Shown: positions 29,096-38,515 of the stretch, piece after piece
Position numbering within the stretch: the first letter of the stretch is position 1
Layout: every line of letters starts with the position of its first letter
Made by a program: the position numbers and the translations under genes
Notes under the pieces: model-generated
What the model was told of the DNA's origin: nothing
The model's input: only the letters and a program-made list of their open reading frames with translations
Databases searched by the model: none
NCBI RefSeq assembly: GCF_018917525.1
Contig: NZ_JAHLOS010000013.1
Location: 1-64,000, forward strand
DNA: 64,000 nt
Source of the DNA: Enterococcus raffinosus
Lineage (GTDB): Bacteria; Bacillota; Bacilli; Lactobacillales; Enterococcaceae
Direction: 5' to 3'

Positions 29096-29866
29096 CTAGG
29101 AAATCAGCCCGTAATACTTCAATCCCTCCAACACACCGTGTTCGGATCGCGCTACATATGTCGCATGATTTCTCAACTGTTCGGTAGCATTCGACATGGC
29201 AATCCCATGATCGACGATTTGAAACATGGATACATCGTTATCATTATCGCCAAAGGCATAGGTCTCGACGGCTGACTCGGAAAGTTGCTCTAGCATTTTT
29301 TGAACGGCCTTGCCCTTTGAAACATTTTTAGGTGAGACGGTCAATGCTAAAGGCGAAAAACGCATGCGATCGACGAATTCCTCGAGCTCGGTGTCGATTT
29401 TAGCCTCTGTCTGCTCATCCAGATACAAATTCATATAATTGACCGCATTGGTTTGATAAAAGTCTGGTGAAATAGTCAATCCCTTGATTTCCATATGGAC
29501 TGCGTGTGCTTTTACCATTTCTGAAAGTCGCGTCACAGCATAGCCTTGCTGATTGAAGTACCCAATGGGGGAATCATGCTTTTCTGTCAGCGCCAAAATC
29601 ATCTCGATCTCTGGGTTCGAAAAGGTTTTGTTGATGATTGTTTTCCCAGAAAAATGAGCATAGCCGCCACCCGCTAAAATGAAGTTTTCAATTTTTAGTT
29701 TCTGAAACAACTCCTTCACTTCATATAAGCTTCGTCCCGAAGCAATGACAGGATGGATTTCATTTTTCCGCAGCTGATCAAATGCTTCAACAAGTCCTTC
29801 ACCCAATACCAACGTGTTGCCTTGGCAAAGTGTCCCATCCAAATCAAAAAACGCTATTCTTTTCAT
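29096..29866 (-). CDS. HAD-superfamily phosphatase, Cof type (paralogue)
   Basis: About 256 residues, the same family and layout as the next gene: FFDLDGTLCQG, VASGRSLYEVKEL, SPKNVSKGKAVQ and TYAFGDNDNDVSM. The ATG at 29866 has AAAGGATG at good distance; a TTG one codon before is less likely. The two genes are tandem duplicates that have diverged and are controlled separately: only the downstream copy has the ykkC-like leader. Substrate is not predictable from sequence; sugar phosphate or nucleotide are typical. Confidence 0.85.
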   Translation of the reverse strand: MKRIAFFDLDGTLCQGNTLVLGEGLVEAFDQLRKNEIHPVIASGRSLYEVKELFQKLKIENFILAGGGYAHFSGKTIINKTFSNPEIEMILALTEKHDSPIGYFNQQGYAVTRLSEMVKAHAVHMEIKGLTISPDFYQTNAVNYMNLYLDEQTEAKIDTELEEFVDRMRFSPLALTVSPKNVSKGKAVQKMLEQLSESAVETYAFGDNDNDVSMFQIVDHGIAMSNATEQLRNHATYVARSEHGVLEGLKYYGLIS

Positions 29867-29902
29867 CAACTCATCCTTTCTTCAAAGCTCTTTGACCAAA
29901 TC

Positions 29903-29916
29903 ATATAGCGCTTTCA
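29903..29916 (-). promoter_or_regulatory. cre-like site before second HAD gene
   Basis: TGAAAGCGCTATAT in minus-strand sense matches the cre consensus at about 12 of 14 positions, 37 bases before the start codon. Single site, seen by eye. Confidence 0.3.
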
Positions 29917-29934
29917 CATATTAAGCAATGAGAA

Positions 29935-29973
29935 AAAGACCTAAACAGCAGATATTTCACTGTTTAGGTCTTT
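29935..29973 (-). terminator. Terminator of the adhesin gene
   Basis: Perfect 14-base arms (29935-29948, 29960-29973) right after the adhesin stop, with T-rich tail in minus-strand sense. Confidence 0.85.
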
Positions 29974-29977
29974 AGAA

Positions 29978-32900
29978 TTACACTTTTTTTCTTCTATAAT
30001 AAATGGTTCCAGCAATGATAAGAACTGCTACACCAATCACCAATAACCACGGGTTGCGAGTATCATTGGTTTTCGGGTAACTTCCTGTTGTTGTTCCTAA
30101 ATCATGCTTAGAATTGTTTGATTGATTTGACGATTTCGGTACATCAGGTATTTTAGGGAGTTTCTTATTCACAAACTCTCCAGCATCAACGATTGCGGGT
30201 TTATTATCTTCAGCTGATTGAATCGTAAATGTTCGTTTCTCTTTATTGATTGTATAGCCAGCTGGAGCTTCTTTCTCCATAAAGTAATAATCCCCTGGTG
30301 AAAGATTTTCTACTAAGAGTTGCCCATTTTTATCAGAAGTATACTCTCCGACTTGTTTTCCATCAGCGTGATACAATCCAAAGACGGATCCTGACAAGCG
30401 TTTCCCTTGATCTGAAACCTTTGTCATTTTGACGCTGCCCTGATAATTGATAAAGTCTTCAAGTATGATGGTTTCAGGTTTCCCTGAAGCTTTATTGCTG
30501 ATTTCAAATGAAACGATCTTTTTATTCAAGATAAAATTCTTTGGTGCTTTGGTTTCAACGAGTTCATATTTACCAGGAGTCAGTCCTGTCGCAAAAACTT
30601 TTCCTGTTTTATCTGAGATAAGCTTTTCAACTGCTTTTCCTGATGCATTCATCACCGTTTGAACCTTGCCTGCTTCATCGCGAATCTCGAACTCTGCATC
30701 TTGGAGTGCCTTACCAGCTTCATCCTTCTTCAGCCATTCGACTGAGCCTTGATAATTGATAAAATCACCTAAATCAATTGGCTCTGGTTTTCCTGTTTGT
30801 TCGTGAATCTCAAATGGATGAGGTTTGGTGTCCAAGATATAACCTTTAGGTGCCTTCGTTTCAACAAGTACATATTTTTGCGAGGCTTCTCCTTCTAGGT
30901 TAATTCCCTTAAAGTATATTTCACCGTTTTTATCAGTAACTATGGTTGTTGTAGATTGAGCGTCTCGATTGGTGACAGAGACCGGATCTCCTATTGGCTG
31001 ATCCTGATCATCTGCCTTATAGATTTGATATTCTGCCCCGGCTAGAGCTTCTTTTGCTTCATTGATTTTCCGGCCAATCACTTCTACTTGATAGTTTTCA
31101 AAATCTAGATTGTCGATGATCGGATTTTGATCATCATTCTCCTGAACCACAAAATAGATGGGTTGGTCATTGACGATATAGCCCGGTGCTGCTTTGGTTT
31201 CAACAAGCTTATAATTTCCGGCTCCAAGGTCTGAAATATCAAGAATCCCATTTTCAGGAGTGATCACTTTTCGTACATGCTGCTCTTCGCCATCAACGAT
31301 TCTGTAAAGCTCAAATTCTGCGCCTGCAATCGAACCGCCCTCACCCACTTTTGTGATTTGCGCTTTTCCGCGGAAATTTTGGAAATCACCGACATCAATA
31401 GTCGCGGGTTTTCCATCGGCTGATTTAGGTACTTCTACTTTGATCAAGGCTGGATTGATAACATAATCAGAGCCTTCGGTAACGGTTGGTGCTTTTGTTT
31501 CTTGATAATAGTACGTTCCCGGTGCCAAATCCTCAAAGAGTACGTTGCCGTTTTTATCACTTTTAGCTGTTTTTACCACGGTTTTCTTATCATCTTTATA
31601 AAGAGTAAATTCTGAACCGGATAAGCCTTCTCCATCGGTATTGCGTTTCGTTAATTGGACAGACCCTTTGTAGTTAATGTAGTCAGCTAACTCAATGACT
31701 GGAACCTTGCCGTTATGCGACGATTTCACCGTAAATGTGACCTTCTTTTCATTTAAGAGATAACCCTCTGGTGCTTTCGTTTCGACAAGCGTGTAATTCC
31801 CTGGCGCCAGGTGATCGAAATGAACCTTTCCATCCTCACCTGATTTAATTGGTTCTTGATTTACCTTTTGGTTCGTAGCATTGTATAAATCAAACTCGGC
31901 TCCTGCAAGCGCCTTGCCTTCTTTATCTTTCTTCACAAATTCAACAGAACCTTGATAGTTCGTTAATTCTAAAGGAGAACCATTTGATTGTGTCGTCACT
32001 GTTTTTGGTTTTCCATGAGCAACTTCATCTATCGTAAAAGGGACTTCCTTGTTGTTAAGAATATAGCTTTGTGGTGCTTTGGTTTCGACAAATTTATAGT
32101 CTCCTGGTGCAAGTCCTGTTATGGTAACTTTTCCATCTGCTTGTGAGACTAAAGGCTGTGGATTCACTTTCTTGCCATTACTGTCTAAAACATCAAACTC
32201 GGCGCCTTGCAGCGGGTTGCCTTCACTGTCCGTTTTGATTAATTCAGCAGAACCTTGATAATTTTTATATTTCACATTGATCGTCGGGATTTGATGGTTG
32301 CTGTTTCGATAGACCACGAAGGTTACAGGATCATTATTCAGAATATAGCCATTGGGTGACTCAATCTCGGTAATCCGGTACAGTCCTAGCGGCAAACTAT
32401 CAATTTCTAAAATCCCCTCACTATTTAAGCGATCAGGATTCAATTCAACTGGTTCCCAAAGTGAGTGATTCGGCATCAAATTGCTAAAATGTTCTAGTTT
32501 AAAGCGAGCACCTTCTTGAATATCTCCGCCAAACTTGATGGGATTTCCATCAGCATCGGTCTTTTGCAGGATGACTTTGTTGCGCTCATTCGGAATCGTC
32601 ATCACACCTGCATTTTCAGTTGAGGTACTGTCGTCAATTGTGATTCGCTGGCCATCGGCTAAATCATCTGGAATAGTATGGCCTTTAGGCGCAGCTGTTT
32701 CGATTAATAAATACTCACCATAAGGCAGATTACCAAAAATAAGCTGTCCATTTTCATCAACTTCACCTTTACGCAATAATTGAGTTTTTGAGGTATTCCA
32801 AAGTTCAAACTTAGCCCCTGTTAAAGGTGTTTTTCCGTCTGCTTCTGTCTTTTGGATCACTAGTTTCCCCTTTTTACCAGACGCTGAACCGCCGCTGTGA

Positions 32901-35900
32901 TTCAGTTCTACCGTGACATCTTCGCCATCACCACCAGAAACCGTCTGCTCATTGTCGCCTGTTACCGTAATTTTGTTTGAAACAGTATCTTTACTTCCCT
33001 CAGAAGAGGAGGTGATATAGCTGCGGTATTCTAGCTGATAAGCAGTATCGATTTTGTCATTCAGCTTGATGGTCATGGTTTGTTTACCCGTGACATTATC
33101 GGTGGTGATTTCTACGGTGTAATCCTTATTTAATTTCAAAGGTTTATCATAATTCAGCGTTACGGTGCCATCTTCTGCGACGGTTGTTTCGTAAAGTTGG
33201 ATGGAATCCTGATCGATCACCTGGTTATCGGAAGGTTCATCTTTGATCACCACATGATCAAGCGTTGATTGGGAAGGATTGATCACTGCATGCCAATTGA
33301 CATAATCAGGATTTTTACTGTCCTGTTCACCGGTCTTTTGGGCATATTTACCGCCATATTTTACGCCGACCTCTCCGGTGACGTCACGGTCATCGTCATT
33401 GTTTTCATAGCGTGCGACATTGGTGTATTGATTCGATCCTTCGACGATCTTCCCTTCCACAGAGGTGTCAAATTCGATTAGATACGTTTCGTCTGATCCT
33501 TCAGGAAAATCAATTTGCAGCAGCTGATCATTGGAAGTGCTAGGTTCAACAATCTTCTTCATCTCGTCATTTACGACTTCTTCAGGCTGCTTCTTCGTAA
33601 CGGTGCCATCTTTCTTGACCTCAGCTTTGTAAATTTTCAATGAGCCATCGACGTAGTCTTGATTCTCTTTTATTTTATCCTGCAGCTGTGCGTGCGTGAG
33701 GATATTATGACTGAGATTCACTGCAATCGTCCAAGTAATATGCTTCGTTTGAGCATTATAGATCCCACTTTTTTGAGCATTTAATTGGAATGGATCATGA
33801 GGTTTGAAGTCTTTGTCGTCATCAGAAGTATGCTTTCCGCCATTTTCATCTTCCCAATCAGCCTGCATTTTATTTTTAAAATGATCTAACTCAGGATTAT
33901 TAGGGTCCAATAAGCTCACATCAAAATTCGTCCGATAGTTGATTTCTAATTCGGACTCCGTTGGATTGTAATCTCCTTTGAAAACGACTTTAAAACCAAT
34001 CTCATTTTTTCCTGAGCTATCACTTAATAACTCAAGATCATAATCTTGTCCCGGCACCAAGACACGATTTTTCGTTACATCACGAATTTCAAAATCTGGC
34101 TTTAAATCTTCTTTGATCGCCATTGATAGGCCGGGTATTGGAGAATAGGTGTCGGTTAATACTAGGTTTTCCATGTAATAGTGATTCTTATTGACATTAA
34201 TCTTCCAGCCAACTTTTTTGTCCGCGTAATCGATATCTGTAATATTTTTGATCACGTTTTGTTGCTGCGCCGTTCCTTTGTCACCATCTGTTTGTCCCGT
34301 GCCTGTTGTTACATTATTTGTTACTTGAGTAGGATCGGAGACGATACCATTAACCTTGGTTTTGTACTCGACTCGCACCGCTCCGTCGACATCATTTAAA
34401 AATTTAATGACAAATCCTTCGCCATCAGGATTGGGCTCCAAAACATAATCTTTTCCTTCAACTAAAGCTTCTCCCTTAACTTCATTTCCTTTTTTATCGA
34501 AGGTGATTGGATAAAGCTTGATTGAATCATCGACAAGATCCATATTTTTACTGATGGTATCCGTAATTACGGCATCACCTTTAGCAATATTCTTCTCGTC
34601 ATAGTTGTATTTGATCGCCCAGCTGAATTCCTGATTATTGGGATCATAGCCGACCATATTTTTTTCAACTGGTTTCCCAAATGTGTTTGTCACTGTTGCT
34701 TTGGCATCGATTCCATCGTCGTCATTTTTATCCGTCAACTGTGCGACATTGGTAAAACTGACTTTTCCACCGTTTTCTGGCTTCGCTGAGTCTTCAATAT
34801 CTGTTTGATAAACTAAACGATAGGCTTTGTTGGTCTCACCTAAAATCGTGACATTGCCATTTTTATCAACAGTATATTCATTTGAGCTGAGTTCTCGACC
34901 TACTTCTTTAATGGTTCCGTCTAGATTCATTTCTAATTCCATTACTTTTACAGATTTATAGTCAATTCCTTCAGGCCATTTTTCCGTGATCTTCGGATCT
35001 TCTAAATGGTTCATGGATTGATTAAAGTCGACTGTCCACTCGACACTGCTAGGATTAGGTGTCCGATCGAAGTGTCCCTGCTTGTCAATGGATTGCTCCG
35101 TATCAGGACGGATCTCAACATTGACAGGCGGCAAATCATCCTCCACCGGATAGTGAATGGTGATATCACCGGGGCCATCAATATGCTCTTTTTTGAACTC
35201 CGTATCAAAATAAAAGCTGCCATTAATATCACTTTGATTTTTTACCTCTTCAGTAAATTCAAAACGAATATTTCCGTCTTGATCAATGGTATATTTAGCA
35301 TAAACTTCGCCCGCTTCATTTTTTAATTCACCGGTTTGTGCTTGCTTGGGTTTCAATTCTTCGGGTAATTTGAAATCAAAGTAATCTCCTGGTTCGATTT
35401 GCTGACGCACATCTTCTGGAATATTCCAGGTATAGAACGCTCGGACTGTCGTGTTAAAGGTGATTGGCGGGGTGACAACATTGCCATTCTCGTCCAAATA
35501 AACTAAATTCGAGCTCGTCAAAATCGTACCTTCACCATTCGGAAAATATTCTCGAATATCGGTAGGGCCATTAGCCCGCGCCTTTTCGTTCTCAACTGCG
35601 TCTGACTGAGTGGATTCTGTTGTCGCTACTGTTGCTGATTCAGTCGTTTTCATTGTTTCTTTCGATGAATCAGGCTCTGTGTTTTCTGTTTTACTTGCTG
35701 TTTCTGAAGAGCTAGTTGCTGTTTCAGTTGAATTCACTGAATCAGAGTTAGCTGCTTGTTCAAACGTATAAGTTAGTTTCTGCTGCTCATACGTGACGTC
35801 CAAGCTAGCTAATTCAGTTGTATCCTTTAGATTGAAATGGATAGTGCCTGATCCAGCAACATCACCAGGAATAATAATCTCTTGATCGTTCTCTACTTTT

Positions 35901-36166
35901 AACGCTGTTGTTTTACCAACCATTTCGATAGTCGCTTGCTGAATCACTGGTTGAGAAAGCTGAATTTTTCGATCATCTTGCCCCTCCTCTAGCATGAGCT
36001 GAACGTCTAGTTGACTAGCGTTCTGTCCTGCTGTGATACTCTCAAGTTTTAGTTCAGGTTCATTCAGCTCCTCGGCAAATACCGTCAAAGGAGTCAGTGA
36101 ATTGATCAAGATTAACAAGGTCATAAAACCGTAAATAAATTGATCTAATCGTTTCTTCCGCTTCAT
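29978..36166 (-). CDS. Giant cell-wall-anchored adhesin with SpaA/Cna-B repeats
   Basis: A 2062-residue surface protein. A signal peptide (to about residue 31) and a Ser/Thr/Glu-rich stretch precede the adhesin head. The head has about five collagen-binding-like beta domains, each with a motif such as VEWTVDFNQ, FSWAIKYN, VGWKINVN, ITWTIAVN or VNWHAVIN. Nine SpaA/Cna-B prealbumin-like repeats follow, each starting with a Lys strand and ending in an (V/I)ETKAP-type E-box, expected to form isopeptide bonds. The C-terminus is SYPKTND, a hydrophobic helix and YYRRKKV: a sortase signal in which LPXTG is replaced by YPKTN. Monocistronic with its own terminator. An Mga-like regulator gene lies 114 bases upstream. 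Confidence 0.9.
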   Translation of the reverse strand: MKRKKRLDQFIYGFMTLLILINSLTPLTVFAEELNEPELKLESITAGQNASQLDVQLMLEEGQDDRKIQLSQPVIQQATIEMVGKTTALKVENDQEIIIPGDVAGSGTIHFNLKDTTELASLDVTYEQQKLTYTFEQAANSDSVNSTETATSSSETASKTENTEPDSSKETMKTTESATVATTESTQSDAVENEKARANGPTDIREYFPNGEGTILTSSNLVYLDENGNVVTPPITFNTTVRAFYTWNIPEDVRQQIEPGDYFDFKLPEELKPKQAQTGELKNEAGEVYAKYTIDQDGNIRFEFTEEVKNQSDINGSFYFDTEFKKEHIDGPGDITIHYPVEDDLPPVNVEIRPDTEQSIDKQGHFDRTPNPSSVEWTVDFNQSMNHLEDPKITEKWPEGIDYKSVKVMELEMNLDGTIKEVGRELSSNEYTVDKNGNVTILGETNKAYRLVYQTDIEDSAKPENGGKVSFTNVAQLTDKNDDDGIDAKATVTNTFGKPVEKNMVGYDPNNQEFSWAIKYNYDEKNIAKGDAVITDTISKNMDLVDDSIKLYPITFDKKGNEVKGEALVEGKDYVLEPNPDGEGFVIKFLNDVDGAVRVEYKTKVNGIVSDPTQVTNNVTTGTGQTDGDKGTAQQQNVIKNITDIDYADKKVGWKINVNKNHYYMENLVLTDTYSPIPGLSMAIKEDLKPDFEIRDVTKNRVLVPGQDYDLELLSDSSGKNEIGFKVVFKGDYNPTESELEINYRTNFDVSLLDPNNPELDHFKNKMQADWEDENGGKHTSDDDKDFKPHDPFQLNAQKSGIYNAQTKHITWTIAVNLSHNILTHAQLQDKIKENQDYVDGSLKIYKAEVKKDGTVTKKQPEEVVNDEMKKIVEPSTSNDQLLQIDFPEGSDETYLIEFDTSVEGKIVEGSNQYTNVARYENNDDDRDVTGEVGVKYGGKYAQKTGEQDSKNPDYVNWHAVINPSQSTLDHVVIKDEPSDNQVIDQDSIQLYETTVAEDGTVTLNYDKPLKLNKDYTVEITTDNVTGKQTMTIKLNDKIDTAYQLEYRSYITSSSEGSKDTVSNKITVTGDNEQTVSGGDGEDVTVELNHSGGSASGKKGKLVIQKTEADGKTPLTGAKFELWNTSKTQLLRKGEVDENGQLIFGNLPYGEYLLIETAAPKGHTIPDDLADGQRITIDDSTSTENAGVMTIPNERNKVILQKTDADGNPIKFGGDIQEGARFKLEHFSNLMPNHSLWEPVELNPDRLNSEGILEIDSLPLGLYRITEIESPNGYILNNDPVTFVVYRNSNHQIPTINVKYKNYQGSAELIKTDSEGNPLQGAEFDVLDSNGKKVNPQPLVSQADGKVTITGLAPGDYKFVETKAPQSYILNNKEVPFTIDEVAHGKPKTVTTQSNGSPLELTNYQGSVEFVKKDKEGKALAGAEFDLYNATNQKVNQEPIKSGEDGKVHFDHLAPGNYTLVETKAPEGYLLNEKKVTFTVKSSHNGKVPVIELADYINYKGSVQLTKRNTDGEGLSGSEFTLYKDDKKTVVKTAKSDKNGNVLFEDLAPGTYYYQETKAPTVTEGSDYVINPALIKVEVPKSADGKPATIDVGDFQNFRGKAQITKVGEGGSIAGAEFELYRIVDGEEQHVRKVITPENGILDISDLGAGNYKLVETKAAPGYIVNDQPIYFVVQENDDQNPIIDNLDFENYQVEVIGRKINEAKEALAGAEYQIYKADDQDQPIGDPVSVTNRDAQSTTTIVTDKNGEIYFKGINLEGEASQKYVLVETKAPKGYILDTKPHPFEIHEQTGKPEPIDLGDFINYQGSVEWLKKDEAGKALQDAEFEIRDEAGKVQTVMNASGKAVEKLISDKTGKVFATGLTPGKYELVETKAPKNFILNKKIVSFEISNKASGKPETIILEDFINYQGSVKMTKVSDQGKRLSGSVFGLYHADGKQVGEYTSDKNGQLLVENLSPGDYYFMEKEAPAGYTINKEKRTFTIQSAEDNKPAIVDAGEFVNKKLPKIPDVPKSSNQSNNSKHDLGTTTGSYPKTNDTRNPWLLVIGVAVLIIAGTIYYRRKKV

Positions 36167-36279
36167 TTTTACACCTCTTACTTCTGTTTTCTTACACTGT
36201 ATTTCTATTTATAACAGAATAATTTTTCAGAAATTTTCAAAAACGAAGCTTTCATAGAACGATTTTTGGAAGAGCAAAT

Positions 36280-37806
36280 TTATTGCTTTTCTTTTGAAAC
36301 CTCTTTTAACACCTGAGTTAACCGATCCAAATCATTAAGCCCTAAGCGTCTGCCGATGACTACTAGTCGAGCTTTGGGGTAGGCTTTTTTTAGATCCTTA
36401 AAGGTTCCCGTAGTCAGTAAAACATCCACCTCTTTCGTATCTGTTGAAAAGACATCGGTGAATGTTACGTTGTATAGATAGTTAAAGTGCCCTTGCAACT
36501 GTTCAATATAGTTTTTGGTCATCAAACTAGGCATATCACTTTCTACTAAGACCGTAATAGGCACCTCATATTTACACGGTTCATCTAAATATAACGCGTT
36601 TTTCAAATAGGGGATCATTAAAAAATCGGCTTCTAAAAAGATTGGATTATTTGACTCTTCGTGTAACACTTCAATAAACCGGCGCATTTTTTCTGTCATT
36701 CGCGGATAGCGTTCTTTGAAAATTGCTTTGTACGTATTACCTGTCATATCGGTATTGAAGCCTTTAAAATATCGCGCAAAAAAATGACCGCTTAGTATGT
36801 AATTTCGGAAACGCAGAAATTCATCTTCTTCAATAGGAAAGAATTCGTCTTGAAATCTGTTGACCATCAAATCTGTCGCTGAAAAAATTTGAGTGTTCTG
36901 TTGCGCCTGCTGCTGATACAGAGCATTGATTAATGGTTCCTTAAAAACATCAATCGTTTTGGACATGGAGAGCCAAACAAGGAAAAAGAAAGGAATCTCA
37001 GACTGCTTTGTGTTGATCACGCCTTGAGAGATACAAAGCTGTTTTTCAAAAATAGGATACAGTGTATTAGAAGTAATCTTCTTTTCTAATTCCGTAGGCA
37101 TCTGGAGAATATTGCCTTTACGCGTGCGAATGATCGCTTCCGCAAAAATATAAACCAGCTGCTTTTTATAGGCATAAGGAATATTTGGATAAACAGTAAA
37201 ATCACTATCCAAGATTTCTTCGACATAGCCTTCAAGCAACTGCTCATCGATATAGGTAAAGGGCCAGCTGCTTCCACGATAAATACTCCAGAAGAAAATC
37301 ACCATAATCATCCGAATCTGATATTCTTCTCCCTCCAACTGAAAAGTATCACGGCTAATTTTAACCTTATAACGAGTTAGCATCCGACGAACCTTCGCTA
37401 AATCTCTTCTCACTGTCGATTCACTGGTAAAGTGCGTAAGCGCATAATGTCGCACACTTTGAAACTCATCCAGAATCAACGTTTTTAAGAGAACGACTGT
37501 GGAACAGCCTTTTACGATCTCTGTTACTAAATTGTATACATCTGCATCTATTGCAACCGTCAGACGAACCCCTTTTCCCTTTGATAATTGTAAAGAAAAA
37601 TTCTCTGAATGAAGGTCTGCAACTTTTTCAGCTAGACTATTTATGATGCTTAGCGTGGTCCGTTTGCTTAAGTCTAAAGCTTCACTTAACCATTCACGCG
37701 TGACCCAATAACCATTTTTCTCATTCAATAATAAAATCATTCGCCGTTGAAGAAAGGTCTCTCGATCAAATAGCTCTTCAAAATAATCTTTTTGCGTTGT
37801 TGGCAT
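36280..37806 (-). CDS. Mga-like virulence-type transcription regulator
   Basis: A 508-residue protein. N-terminal HTH modules (WVTREWLSEALDLSKRTTLSIINSL; STVRRDLAKVRRML) are followed by a PRD-like middle and an EIIB-like C-terminus (VDVLLTTGTFKDL). This is the Mga/AtxA architecture. The frame extends upstream to 37911, but the ATG at 37806 has AGAGGGAT upstream and starts where homology begins. It lies directly before the giant adhesin gene, and regulation of an adjacent surface-protein gene is what Mga proteins do. PRD phosphorylation would tie it to carbohydrate status. Confidence 0.8.
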   Translation of the reverse strand: MPTTQKDYFEELFDRETFLQRRMILLLNEKNGYWVTREWLSEALDLSKRTTLSIINSLAEKVADLHSENFSLQLSKGKGVRLTVAIDADVYNLVTEIVKGCSTVVLLKTLILDEFQSVRHYALTHFTSESTVRRDLAKVRRMLTRYKVKISRDTFQLEGEEYQIRMIMVIFFWSIYRGSSWPFTYIDEQLLEGYVEEILDSDFTVYPNIPYAYKKQLVYIFAEAIIRTRKGNILQMPTELEKKITSNTLYPIFEKQLCISQGVINTKQSEIPFFFLVWLSMSKTIDVFKEPLINALYQQQAQQNTQIFSATDLMVNRFQDEFFPIEEDEFLRFRNYILSGHFFARYFKGFNTDMTGNTYKAIFKERYPRMTEKMRRFIEVLHEESNNPIFLEADFLMIPYLKNALYLDEPCKYEVPITVLVESDMPSLMTKNYIEQLQGHFNYLYNVTFTDVFSTDTKEVDVLLTTGTFKDLKKAYPKARLVVIGRRLGLNDLDRLTQVLKEVSKEKQ

Positions 37807-37914
37807 ACTAATCCCTCTTTTTTTGATAATAATTCTTCGGTCATTTGTTTCCTCTCTTTTAGAATAGTAAATAAATGAGTAAAAAGGTATCAGGACGCTC
37901 AATAAGCTCAAAAA

Positions 37915-37938
37915 AAATCACGGATCGCTCCGTGATTT
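37915..37938 (-). terminator. Terminator of the VOC gene
   Basis: Perfect 10-base stem with 4-base loop and an A/T tract on the 3' side in minus-strand sense, 5 bases after the stop codon. Confidence 0.85.
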
Positions 37939-37943
37939 CGCTA

Positions 37944-38345
37944 TTAAGGCATATTCATCCAAACTGGTTCAAATTGATTGCCGTCCAAATCGGTGACTTC
38001 CAGACTAAACATTTGATCCTCCGGCACATTCATATCAACGGAGAAATAATCTCCGCCATTGGCCTTCGCCGCTTCCGCAATTTTTCTCACCGCAGCAGGA
38101 CTTTCAACAGAAAAGGCTGTCAATGCCCCGCTTTCGCTTTTTGTATCCGCGATCCTTTTATTCTTTAGGAATAGGTTGTAGAAATCATATTCCAACAACA
38201 TAATCCAAAATGTTTCGTCCCATACCATTGAGCTCGTTTGCTCATTGGAAAACTCTGCGTTCTTCTTAAAGCCTAATTTCTCGTAAAATTCAGTCGCTGC
38301 CTGTACATCCTTCACCGGAAAATTTGTAAACACCATCGTTGCCAT
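37944..38345 (-). CDS. VOC/glyoxalase-family protein
   Basis: About 133 residues with two beta-alpha-beta-beta-beta units: MVFTNFPVKDVQAATEFYEKLGF at the N-terminus and SLEVTDLDGNQFEPVWMN at the C-terminus. Relatives include glyoxalases, fosfomycin-resistance proteins and bleomycin-binding proteins, but this lactoylglutathione lyase-like subgroup has no set function. The start is taken at 38345 (GGAGTGGACAAG upstream); the 17 extra residues in the longer frame look non-coding. Single gene. Confidence 0.75.
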   Translation of the reverse strand: MATMVFTNFPVKDVQAATEFYEKLGFKKNAEFSNEQTSSMVWDETFWIMLLEYDFYNLFLKNKRIADTKSESGALTAFSVESPAAVRKIAEAAKANGGDYFSVDMNVPEDQMFSLEVTDLDGNQFEPVWMNMP

Positions 38346-38465
38346 CTTGTCCACTCCTTTAAATTTTCGTCTATTATGCAAGAATGTTGGACACAAAGCA
38401 AAGAAAGCGCTTGTATAAAACTTAACGAAGCTTACTTGTTGTAGCTCTGAACTATTTAATCACTT

Positions 38466-38502
38466 AAAAACAGCCGTACTCACTACGAGCACGACTGTTT
38501 TC
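38466..38502 (-). terminator. Terminator of the sugar-acid PTS operon
   Basis: Arms AAAACAGCCGT and ACGACTGTTTT (one mismatch) with inner ACTC/GAG pairing and a short T-run, 15 bases after the PRD regulator stop. Confidence 0.7.
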
Positions 38503-38515
38503 TATGACTATTCAT

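Noticed and set aside
29978-36166. Adhesin as a pilus backbone subunit
   Set aside because: No neighbouring class C sortase or other pilin genes and the length is far above that of pilins; the only YPK is in the sorting signal itself.
37807-37911. 35-residue N-terminal extension of the Mga-like protein
   Set aside because: No SD before the upstream ATG, while the ATG at 37806 has AGAGGGAT; the extension is not like the family.
38402-38415. cre-like AGAAAGCGCTTGTA before the VOC gene
   Set aside because: At least three mismatches to the consensus on either strand.
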